DNA of 64,000 nt, taken from assembly GCA_029204225.1 (NCBI GenBank), contig MU831831.1:1-64000 (forward strand). Direction: 5' to 3'. Both the position numbers and the translations under genes were made by a program. Positions 1 through 9,485 of the stretch are shown here, in pieces. Source of the DNA: Diphasiastrum complanatum (taxonomy: Eukaryota > Streptophyta > Lycopodiopsida > Lycopodiales > Lycopodiaceae). The notes under the pieces are model-generated. The model was not told the origin of the DNA. It saw nothing but the letters and a program-made list of their open reading frames with translations, and did not search any database. Numbering within the stretch: the first letter of the stretch is position 1; each line of letters begins with the position of its first letter.

Positions 1-1747
1 ATTTGGCATCTTATAATACAATTGGATGCAATTTCCAATATTGAAATAAGGTGGAAAAAGTGGATTGGGGGATGCTTGAAATCAATGGCAAAAATAAAGG
101 ATGCGAATGAAGTGCAAAATGGAATACAAGGATCGTAGAAAGAGGACTTATTCAAAAATGTCGAATTATCAATCAAACATTACAACACCTCTTTGCTCCT
201 CAAATAGATTAAGCAGTTGCATTAAATGCATTGATGGGCCGAGAAAAGAGAACAAGCACAAGCCACAACTCAAATGAACAAAGGGATTGACCTAAAAATG
301 ATTGAGATCCTATCATCAATAATCCATAAATCATTAAGCTAGTGTGATCTATGAGGTGGTGGTTATTAGGGATAATAGAAGTTTGTTGCTAAAGAGGTAT
401 GGAATTTAAATCTCCGATTAGCATTTTTCTTCTAGGAAATTTCTTTTGGCTCTCTCTATAGAATCAAACATACCATTTTGTAGTAGTTTGACTTGCTATA
501 AGAACTTTGTAGATTATGAGAAAGAATCAAACTTGGGTGGGCAAGCCCACCAACTCAAGCACGACACACCAACTCATCAACGTGATGCTATGAAGACAAA
601 TTCATTGCAAAAGCTACTAGTACAAGCAATGTTTACAACAGCTTGGCTCCATATATGCATTGATCAAAATACTTGTCACATGGACCAAGAGATTTTGCAC
701 TAGAAATTCCAGCATCGAGACTAGTATCAACGGTCACTGAAGAGACACAATTCAATTATGCACATGATGTTACAATGAAATCCCAATCACCACACTCTAA
801 CATTTCAAAGTTGGGAAGGGTTGGGGAACACAACCATCTTGCAATAACAGTTTTGGTGCTCACATTTCGAACTAGTATTTCACATCATGATAAAACAAAA
901 TCTGATTCTTAAGGCACTAAATGCGAATGATTTCAAGTGACCAAACCATATGACAACAAAATATCGCATCATCTTGCAGTGGCAGTTTGGTGCTCACCAT
1001 TCGAAGAGTCACTGGTATTCACATCATGATAAAACAAAGTTTTGATTCTTAAGCACTAAAAGCGAATGATTTCAAGTGCATTCATCTTGCAAAGCAACCA
1101 TTTTTATATAGGTGCTCACGGAGTGCAAGTTGTGAAACAACTCTATTATTCTCATCATGACATCAATATCCGTAATGAGATGTGCTGCCAAAAGCCCACA
1201 GATGTTATATGAAACTGATAAAAATATATTACTTAAAAGCTTTATGGGCAGAGCAAAGCTTCTCCCTTGATGGGTTATTTTCAACTACCCCAGATGCCAA
1301 TGGAAGAATATACTGTGTAAGACGAAAATATGGTCGAATGCAAACTCATGCACTTTGCATGTAAGATCTCGACGTATTGAAGACCATGCATATTTGGTGG
1401 ACAGAGAACTAAAAGAGAAACTCAATAAGTGCAAACCAGGCCTCACGCTTTGTTCATTGCTTTTAACATTGATGGGTCAGGCAACAAAAAATTTCTACAT
1501 TGCAGTGTGTAGATTTGTTTCACAGCATAATATATTTGGTGAAAAAAAGTCACTTATTCCGAAGACTGTTCCTCTTTGTTTGTACTAGGCCTCTGGCAAA
1601 AAATAGGAAAAAATTGGCAAATCATCTACAGAATACTTGCTTAGTTAGGCTTCTGTATGATAAGTAGGTGATACCCTCAAAAAAGACACTGCAGGCACTA
1701 CCCATTTTCAATGCATCTTTAGTATCGGCGTCATTCCATCTCGCCCT
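1..1747. other. AT-rich sequence with no recognisable gene
   Basis: Both strands were read. Only short open frames of low complexity occur, none with a motif I recognise. A phrase beginning 'gcactaaa.gcgaatgatttcaagtg' occurs near 913 and again near 1054, which suggests a local diverged duplication of roughly 140 bp. The segment lies downstream of the stop codon of the AAA+ gene on the minus strand, so its right end probably includes that gene's 3' UTR. Confidence 0.5.
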
Positions 1748-2630
1748 TTACATGAAATAACTAAGTTCGGGTTCCTCCTCTCCATATTCTTCATTCCATT
1801 GTTGAAGTTCAAGCATACTTCCAGAATCAGATGCCACAACTTGAGCAAACCTGACAGAATTTTCAGCTGACTCATTCAATGATCCTCAACCTTGTGCAAG
1901 AGTATTTCCATTTCAACATTTATCATGCTAACAACAAATAGCAGACACGAAATTCACAAGCAACATGACATCTTCACCTTCTCCAAGGCTTGACGCATAT
2001 CTGCCATAGTCATAGGCCGTATGTAAGGGAGCAACGCCCGTGTCTCTGCTCCTGCAGACCTTGCATTCTCGTCTGCCTGCATCAGTATGGTTCAGTTCAT
2101 GCCCAAAAAAAAACACAGCACTTAGTTCTATTTTATAATGTCAAACTCTGAAGATTACTTGACACGTAAAGCTATTCTCATTTGAAAGAGTGTTGTTGCT
2201 TATGATGCAAATTATATCGTGTTTACCTACAAAATAATCGAAAAAATGTTAGCTCTATTTGGGGCACCAAGTGATTTCCCAAAGTGAGAAGATGATATAG
2301 TCATGAAAGATTTCTTTTATGGCCCCATCTTACTCAATAAGCTTTTCACAATAATCATCAATGAGTTCACATGCAGTTACTCATGCCAGAAAACATTTGT
2401 CTTGTATATCCATGCATTTGTAAGAGGAATTGAACTCCAGACCTCAAGGAGAGGAAAGGATTCAAAAACAACAGGCCCCTTACTTCTGTACTAATGCAGA
2501 ATTGAAATGCACTCACCAACAATGTAAGGACCAGGGCATTCCTTCACCAAAAAAGACATGCAGATTCATACCTTCTTTTCCTGATCCAGAAGCTCACGTA
2601 TTCTTATATATGCTGCAGTTGTACACAAAT
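1748..2630 (-). CDS. AAA+ ATPase, last three coding exons (partial gene)
   Basis: Three exons on the minus strand join in frame: 2630-2572, 2076-1978 and 1870-1748 (TAA at 1750-1748). The first reads LCTTAAYIRIRELLDQEKK, matching the sensor-2/C-terminal helix region of plant AAA+ proteins ('NLCVTAAYRPVRELI'). The second contains IRPMTMADMRQALEK, the usual '(L/I)RPL.M.D...A...V' element. The third ends GSMLELQQWNEEYGEEEPELSYFM, the typical C-terminus of the DAA1/ATAD-like plant family. Splice sites are GT/AG; the last acceptor (ATGAG) is unusual but is the only one that keeps frame. Codon phase (2 nt at the start of the first exon) fits an upstream '..LKN' junction. The Walker A/B exons were not found between 2.6 and 5.6 kb, so the 5' part either lies beyond the hAT insertions or is lost. 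Family assignment is firm; whether the gene is intact is unknown. Confidence 0.75.
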
Positions 2631-3061
2631 CTGCAATCAAGAAACAAATTTTTTAACTCCTTTACATGAGAAATTAAGATTCGAACTGTTGCTTTAAATT
2701 TAGTTCAGCACTCATCTATGTACGTATGTATGAATGAATTTAGGTATGTGTCTATATCATAGTTGCCAGTTGTGTATTTTTTTATTAAAGAGAACGTAAG
2801 TATTGGGGCCCGTTCCGACCCAGGTTTCAGCAGATTATGGTGAAGTATCTTCAGCAGGTAAGCATTCAAATGTCTCACCATCGTGCAAGCAAGGACTCGC
2901 TGAAGGCTGCACTGTGGACAATCATGAATCTAGTAATCACATAAATAGATTCCTGAACTGACTCGGTCCTTCTATCGGACAATCATGGCAAGAACCAAAA
3001 GATAAAACAGGATGCAGAGCAGCGAGCAGATTGGTGTCCTGTATTTTTTATTAAAAAAAAA
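2631..3061. other. Intron or intergenic sequence upstream of the AAA+ exons
   Basis: No coding motif is seen. The phrase 'gttccgaccca' occurs near 2813 and again near 3064, each time preceded by 'ttttttattaaa', so this may be the edges of a small insertion or a diverged direct repeat flanking about 250 bp. No TIR could be defined by eye. Confidence 0.35.
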
Positions 3062-3420
3062 ATGTTCCGACCCAATACGTTCCGGAAAGTACTGTCCGGA
3101 ACATACAGTACGTTCGGAATGGGTTTCTAAGAGGTGTATAGTTCCCGCTACCGTATATATATATACTATCTCTCTAAGGTAGCGGGAACCGGATGCGGAT
3201 GCGAGTTCCCGGATGCATCTGGACGTGGATGCTCAGGACCCGCGTCCGCGTCCGGACTCGTTTTTTTTTTTTTTAAATTTGCTTTTTTAATTATTTTAGT
3301 GTAAAATAGCTTTAAAAAAGAAGGGCGCGTCTGGGGTCGGACGCATGTGGGTCTGGACGCCGGACGCGGACGCGAAAGGCGCTTCCGACTCCCGGACGCG
3401 GGGTCGGACGCGTCCATTTT
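3062..3420. repeat. GC-rich CGGACGCG-rich low-complexity block with a small hairpin
   Basis: The words CGGACGCG, GTCCGGA and GGATGC recur many times between 3185 and 3415, unlike the AT-rich surroundings. At about 3079-3102 GTTCCGGA and TCCGGAAC form an 8-bp stem around AAGTACTG-like sequence. It looks like a degenerate CpG-rich minisatellite rather than a gene. Short open frames across it are compositional artefacts. Confidence 0.6.
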
Positions 3421-3451
3421 TATTTTAATTTTGTTTTTCTTACTAGCCCGC

Positions 3452-3474
3452 GCGAGAGGAGGAGAGAGGAGAGA

Positions 3475-3533
<59 letters not shown>

Positions 3534-3552
3534 GGTGTGTGTGTGTGTGTGT
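3452..3552 (+). repeat. (GA)n microsatellite followed by (GT)n
   Basis: An almost pure GA tract runs from 3452 to 3530 with a single ATGA interruption near 3489, followed by GTAG and then a GT tract at about 3535-3552. Both are simple sequence repeats read directly from the sequence. Confidence 0.97.
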
Positions 3553-3604
3553 CTGTGCGCATGTGAGTGTGTTGTGATTTGCGTGGGAAAGGAATTTCTT
3601 GGGT

Positions 3605-3803
3605 AGGACTTTTGACTTCTCGTAGATGATTTGATGCAAACGCATGCTTAAAGCTCCCTAATGCTGCTGTAGATGTAGGAGCGTATAATGGATGAACGGG
3701 TAAAGCTGCCAGTAAAGAATGGTTGGCAGGTGCTGATCCACCATCTCTTCTTATTTCTGAATCAGTAGAGGGCCTTGACGACTCCACTTCCACTCCTACA
3801 CAC
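3605..3803 (-). other. Possible unassigned exon between GA and CT tracts
   Basis: On the minus strand a polypyrimidine stretch with TTTCAG at about 3804-3809 precedes an open frame of about 65 codons containing SSRPSTDSEIRRDGGSAPAN and HPLYAPTSTAALGSF. Composition is ordinary coding-like, unlike the flanking repeats. I do not recognise the protein. It could be an upstream exon of the AAA+ gene, an exon of another gene, or chance. Confidence 0.3.
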
Positions 3804-3821
3804 TGAAATTGGAAAACATAG

Positions 3822-3823
<2 letters not shown>

Positions 3824-3882
<59 letters not shown>
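3824..3882 (+). repeat. (CT)n microsatellite
   Basis: A pure CT tract of about 59 bp. It is the reverse complement of the GA tract at 3452-3530, so the two could pair as a long inverted repeat around a loop of roughly 290 bp. Confidence 0.97.
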
Positions 3883-3886
<4 letters not shown>

Positions 3887-5640
3887 TTCTGCTTCTGTCA
3901 TTTGCCTTTAGCATCTAATTTTTAGGTAGATGTAGACATTCAATTAAAGAATTCTATTGAAACAAAAAAGAGAGGAACATATGCTTAGAGACAACTTAAA
4001 AGTAGATTCTATGACCTAACAGAAGTACTGGTAAGTTGTAAGACGCAAGTGCACATCATGACATGCACACGTTAAAACGAGTTACATACTCTTGGGTATT
4101 TGGACTTATACCTATTACAACAAAATCCAAAAAAGTTGACTTCAAATATGCAAGAACAACTGCCAGCAATCAACGGAAATAATGTTGTGCAAAGATATTA
4201 AATCCCTGATTGCTTGTGCACCAGATTGACCTAAAAGCAAATGCCGCCAAACCAATATTATAATGGCATAGTAGCATCCCATAATCAATGTTTTAATGTC
4301 GAACCAGTTTTGAGATACATCGCAACTAATTTCATCATAAGTCATGAGGATGCAAGCGGTGATATAAAAAGCTAAAAAATCTTCAATAAAGAAAAAAAAA
4401 AAGCTTCTCATTTCAAAGTGCTGCACCACATTATTCAACAGGCTGAGTTGGTAAACAACTAAACCCATCGATAGGGTTATAAAGGCAAATGTCTGATGTT
4501 CTGTTAAATACTTCTGTGCCTAATGAAAGAGCAATTCCAGTCGATATGGAGTAAACAATATAACTTAGTGCAAAGTTGCAAACTATCAAAACCAAATACG
4601 TTACAGATATGAAGTGAGTTAAAGTTACTAACAAGCAATGCCAAATAAACCATCATACCTATTGCTCACCACAAAAACCCTATGACTAGATAGTTACAAC
4701 ATGAAAGGCCAGAGTTCATCTTACAAAGACAGAAAACTTTAGGCCCTAGACCCATGAGGATATACCTTCACGGAAATCCTCAATTTTCTGAAATATTAGT
4801 ACGGGTATTTACTTGACCAGGTGAGATAGACTGGTGTGGAAGGAAGACGGCTTAGAGACTCATACGACCTACACTTCATTTGTCCCAAATTGACAAAACC
4901 AGATATAAAAGTGTCCTGCATTGTACTGTGCACTCAATATGAAATAATTATGCAGTGCAAGATTTTCGTTTAAAACTTTCCATTATGAAAGATAGGCTTC
5001 ACTTCCACAGTCAAGCTCAATAGTTGTAGAAGTCCTTATGTCAGAACTTCTTTGCAATGGTGTCAAAATCTGACGAAAATTAGGGTCAAGTGTGTGGGGC
5101 ATTTTGTTGGCAAAAACAATTGCATGGAGCGTCAGCATTCTTTTTAGAGCAGTTGATCGGCTTCTATGGTAATGAGCCAGTTTAGTTATGGACACTTGAA
5201 ACAAAATTTAGACCATAATATCATTCTGCCTGCTCAACATAGTCTTGTTCTTGGATTCTGTCAGCGAGGCCCTACAGTTACGTGCAATACAGTCAAATTG
5301 ATCAGTTTTCGAAGTACTTGAATAGAAACTACAATATAAAAAGAATAAAAAATTTCCTTCATCATGCATCTAGGGGAGGTACAAGCAAAATTGAACATTT
5401 TCGTATATGACTAGTATGACGACCAGTACAGAGCAGCAGGGCTACGGACGACCCTCTTGGAATGCATGCCATTCTGATGCCTTAGCTGGCAACAAGATTC
5501 TTGTAAGGGCCTCCAAAGCACTATAAATATGATAACTGACAAACTCAACGGTTGAAAATTATTTGGATCTTTGAGAGTCCTTTGTCCCAGACTCTTGTGA
5601 GCATCGCTGTAGGAGAGGTTCAGGCAATGCATCTTTGTAG
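3883..5640 (-). other. Unassigned region with weak hydrophobic open frames
   Basis: The minus strand shows two hydrophobic open segments, about 4634-4431 (with SYIVYSISTGIALSLGTEVF) and 4468-4142 (with IMGCYYAIIILVWRHLLLG), each with a membrane-helix-like stretch. A third frame at 5204-4983 has no recognised motif. They may be exons of a membrane protein or of the AAA+ gene's neighbour, but no start, conserved motif or consistent exon chain could be established. Confidence 0.2.
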
Positions 5641-8600
5641 GAGGGCCTGCCCTCGGTCTACGCATGCGTGTCTGTGTGTCTGGTTGTTGTGATCCTACAC
5701 CCTGGGATGGCGCTACCCACTGTCATGATGTCTGGCGGCTGCCTGTGATGCTCCACTCCTGTCTACAAAACGTGAACTCAAAGCCCCCCCTCCCAAAACC
5801 TCTAGGTCTCCCTCTAGGCCTACGTGAAGGAATGGTTGGCTCCTCCTCCTGTGTCTTCGCATCAGGGTCCACCAACAGGTCAGCCAGGTCATCCCCCTGT
5901 GCCTCTCCCACACCCTCTCTGTCCTCCTCTGCCATCGTAAAGCTCGTGCGTCAGCTTGTGCCTGTCTATAGAAATCTCTATGCTCCACCACCTAATAGGC
6001 CCCCTCCCTCAGCCGACACTGCTCTCCATCAAAAGGAAACTGGAAGCGCTCAAAGGTGATCAGCTGGCGTGCTATGTTCCTGAGCATCGGACCTCTTGGC
6101 AAAATAAACATGGTGCGCGTAATCCCACTAAATCCACACACTAACAATGAGTACACTACTATAGTATTAAGACTACCAAGCGATTTCTCACATATACTTG
6201 GTCCGGGCCATACACACTCAATGTACTCCACCCATCCCCGGTGTAGCTCCCGATCGTCCAAATCCCGGGTAGAGCGCCACAAGGGGTGCAACATGTGGGC
6301 TACAACATGGATGGCTCAGTGGAAGTAGTCCCATCTGGCCTCCCATATCTACAAGATCTCATCCCTCCTGTAACAGAAAAATTACAATAATCAGTGCACC
6401 GTAGCATAAAAGAAACGCAACAGACTTGAGTGAGAAACAACAAACTAGACACTGAAGAGTCATATGCTTGTCCTCGTCCAAGGCCGACGTCTAAATCGCC
6501 TCGCCGATGTGATCCATGGACTTGTAAATGAGACCGAGAGTGCACTCCTCACGGTCTACTAGGCGCAGCACAAAGAAAATGGGTCGAAGGACCCCCACAA
6601 GCTCCTCTGCATGTGTCCAGAACTCATCCCCAAACACAGTGGCCTGGAAAAATGTTGCATCTGCGCTAATGCCTCTAAAGTTCCCGAAGGCCTTGCTAGA
6701 AACCATCCGCCGCAGTGTGTCCTTTTCAGCTATTAATCGCTCTAGCACCAAGAAATAATACACAAAGCGGGTGGGTGATGGTTTCTTCAGGTCCAGTGAC
6801 GAGAAGGTACAGAACAGGGCCAGCACGCGCTTCTTCCTGGTGATGAAAGTGACCACGCGCATGGCCGTAGAAGTGATCTGCAACACAAACATCCAGTAAA
6901 AAGTTTAGACAACAATTGAGATGTGTTTAGTAGCATGGAGCAAGCGTCAAGGAAGATAGCATAGCAAATGGAAAAATTATACCTCTCTGATCCATGGAAG
7001 TGCACACAGGTCATAAATGAGCAGGTCTATGCAGTGTGCAGCACACGATGTCCACACAATATTGGGGTGCTCCCTCGTCAGAATCTCTCCCATCTGCTTA
7101 GAGTTCGTGGCGATGTCTGTGACAACTTGAACCACGTGCTCCACCCCAATGTCAGCAATAAGTCGGCTGTGATGGCTCCACCACCTCGAGTGGCATCCAC
7201 GCCACGCAGGAAGACTATGCCAAGCGGGCAAGAAACCAAGATATTGATGACGGATCGCCGACGAATGTCTGTCCATCCATCACTTAATATCGTACATCCA
7301 TATCTGCCACAAAACACCCATTAGCCACATGCAAAAATTGTGCTACTAGCAAATGAAACACATGCAAAGAGTTTATGGAGACAAAGTACTTACATCTGCC
7401 AAGCTGAGCGAATGGAACTCAGCTCCCGCGTGATGGTCTCCTCCTTCTGACGAAGCATCCTGCCTCGCAGTGCCTCTCGCCTAGAGGCCTCCACGTAGCA
7501 TCCACTGCTGCAATCTGCGTGCAGAGCTCCCTGAACACCCAAGTATCAACAAGAACAAAAGGAATGTTGCACTCCTAAAAGAACTGACCAACAGGTCAAG
7601 TGCACCGGGCCTGCTGCTCTCTCTGCCACCCGCATCGATCAAGAGTTTGTTGTCTGGGCCTAACCCCTCTCTGATGTACATATGGCGCTCATGGTCTAGC
7701 ATGCCCAATGGATGGGTGATCTGTGGGTGTGTCTGATCGTCCTGGAGGTGTGTCACTTTCTCTGGCAGGACTTGTTGTAGCGTGTGGTGCATCTGCTGTC
7801 GACGAAGAGGAGGGACGAGAAGGACTCGTTGCCGCTGATCCAACATGCTCATCTGATGCTCATGGCTTTAATCTAGGCCCTGCTGCTGCGGATGCAACTG
7901 GAGTGGCCTCGCCTAGACCATGCACTGCACCTAAACCATGCCCAAAACGTGTTGTACCAGGCCCTGCACATGTACCATGCCCTGCTCGTGATGTACTAGG
8001 CCATGCACCCGTAGTAGGCCCTACCTACCTGTGAGCCCAGTCTGTGAGCCTGTAGCTGCCCCTGCTACCTGTCCCTGTCCAGAACCCTGTGATGGTCTCA
8101 CTGGGTGGGTGGATGTACCATCGGGCCAGTACATGTCCATCAACCTCTACTCCTCCTCATCAGAAATCCTGGGGCAATCGGATATTCCCAATGCCCGCCC
8201 ATCTGGCCCTCTGAGCCGCAGTAAGTGAGCCCTAACCCTGGTGAGTGATCCTGTGAAGAGCCCACCACAATGCTAGCATCTCCATCTGTGGACTCATGTG
8301 CCATGGTGTGTAGCCACATCCCCCTCTGTAAGATCAACCTCGGCCCAAAGGCCTCGGCCCCGCACCGGCATCGTGTCAACACGAGATCAAACTTGCAAAC
8401 AAAAATAAGCAAGCAAACGTTCATTAGAAGAAAATACACTGCATTGAACAACATTACCAGGCTAAAATAGAGCTCAAAACATCAAAGCATACATCACAAT
8501 CATTCCAATTCATACTATCAAAGCAAGTGCCAAAAAACACATGGGATTAGGGCATGGGATCGAATTCTTTCAGTACGAGCGATAACTGGCGAATGCTGTT

Positions 8601-9128
8601 AGCGTGTGAGTCCGTGCAGGAGAAGACATGCAGTGTAGGCCTGAACCACACCCTAGGCAGTTGCTTACACAAGGCTCCACGCCTAAACCCTAAAACACAT
8701 GGAATTAGGGCATGGAAATTGAAATTTGTGATACGGACGAAGACGGGCGAAACGAAGGTCACAGGAGTCTCTGCAGGCATGTGGAAATGCATTCTAGGCT
8801 CAAATATCACCTCAATTGGATGCCTACAAGTCATTTTGTGAAAATGGCAAGAATACACATGCATTTGGAGTGTGGTGTTCAAATCTTGCTAGACTCGCCG
8901 TAACGTCTGAAACTGACGCTGTAGAAATTACCATGGGCATGAAGAAAGGTGGTCTAGAGCCAAACTTCATTCGATTTGGTTGCCTACAGCTCAATGTCAA
9001 CACTTGCAAAAAATCATGCCTACACTTACCAAAAATCAGAAATCGATGGTTTCGGTCCCCACGAAGCTCAGATCCCCTTGGCACCGTGTGCACCACCGTA
9101 TCGCTGAGCAGATGCCTGCCGACTATTG
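5640..9128 (-). mobile_element. hAT (DUF659-type) transposon, left copy, decayed
   Basis: Read on the minus strand, this copy starts near 9128 with non-coding leader sequence, then a start region near 8420 ('SPGLGLTYC.SEGQMGGHW'), an N-terminal disordered part and the DUF659 transposase region at about 7317-6977. That region includes YGCTILSDGWTDIRRRSVIN, then VQVVTD and WTSCAAHCIDLLIYDL, the hAT catalytic-core hallmarks. A further segment at 6892-6491 (FWTHAEELVGVLRPIFFVLR, then IYKSMDHIGEAI) and one at about 6300-5990 (LHPLWRSTRD) follow. Frameshifts split DUF659 near 7150, and the dimerisation motif seen in the right copy is not recognisable here. It retains the central block that the right copy lacks. 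It cannot encode an intact transposase. Confidence 0.82.
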
Positions 9129-9485
9129 ACACGCCCTCATCCGAGTCCAATAGCCCACTTTAAAAAAATTTGCCGCCTCCACGACTGGGCGCGTTTCTGG
9201 CCGCAAGGAGGGGGTTAAAAAGAATATGTAATCTGTTTTTTTTTAAATCACGTTTTTGTGCCAAAAACACGTTTTTGAGAAACACAGTTTCATAAACACA
9301 TTTAACTAGAAACACGTTTCTGTGCAACTATGAAATTTCAAACCTTAAAAGTATACATAATATAGATCACAGGTGTCATCTAACATTAAACACGTATCAG
9401 GTAAAGTTTAAACGATTAGTCGTTATGTTATGGAAACAAAGGGGGGTGGGCAGCAAGGCTAGCCTCCCCACAGAGAGACGCATGT
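9129..9485. other. Spacer between the inverted hAT copies
   Basis: About 357 bp with no detectable pairing to the arms. It contains repeats of a CACGTTTTTG/AAACACG(T) word between about 9247 and 9320 and one short GC-rich stretch (GACTGGGCGCGTTTCTGGCCGC) near 9183. It may contain the original outer terminus of one or both elements. No clean terminal inverted repeat or 8-bp duplication was identified. Confidence 0.5.

Noticed and set aside
2350-2460. Possible minus-strand SINE with B-box-like GAGTTCAATTCC
   Set aside because: No A-box at the right distance could be found and the surrounding sequence has no tRNA-like order.
3166-3901. Long open frames rich in Ser/Leu or Arg/Glu across the GA and CT tracts
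   Set aside because: They are translations of dinucleotide repeats and the CGGACGCG block; no start context or motif supports a protein, except possibly the segment at 3605-3803.
7723-8034. Pro/Ala/Cys-rich plus-strand frame, and similar frames at 10,536-10,952 minus
   Set aside because: Antisense reading of the Gly/Ser/Pro-rich transposase N-terminal region of the hAT copies.
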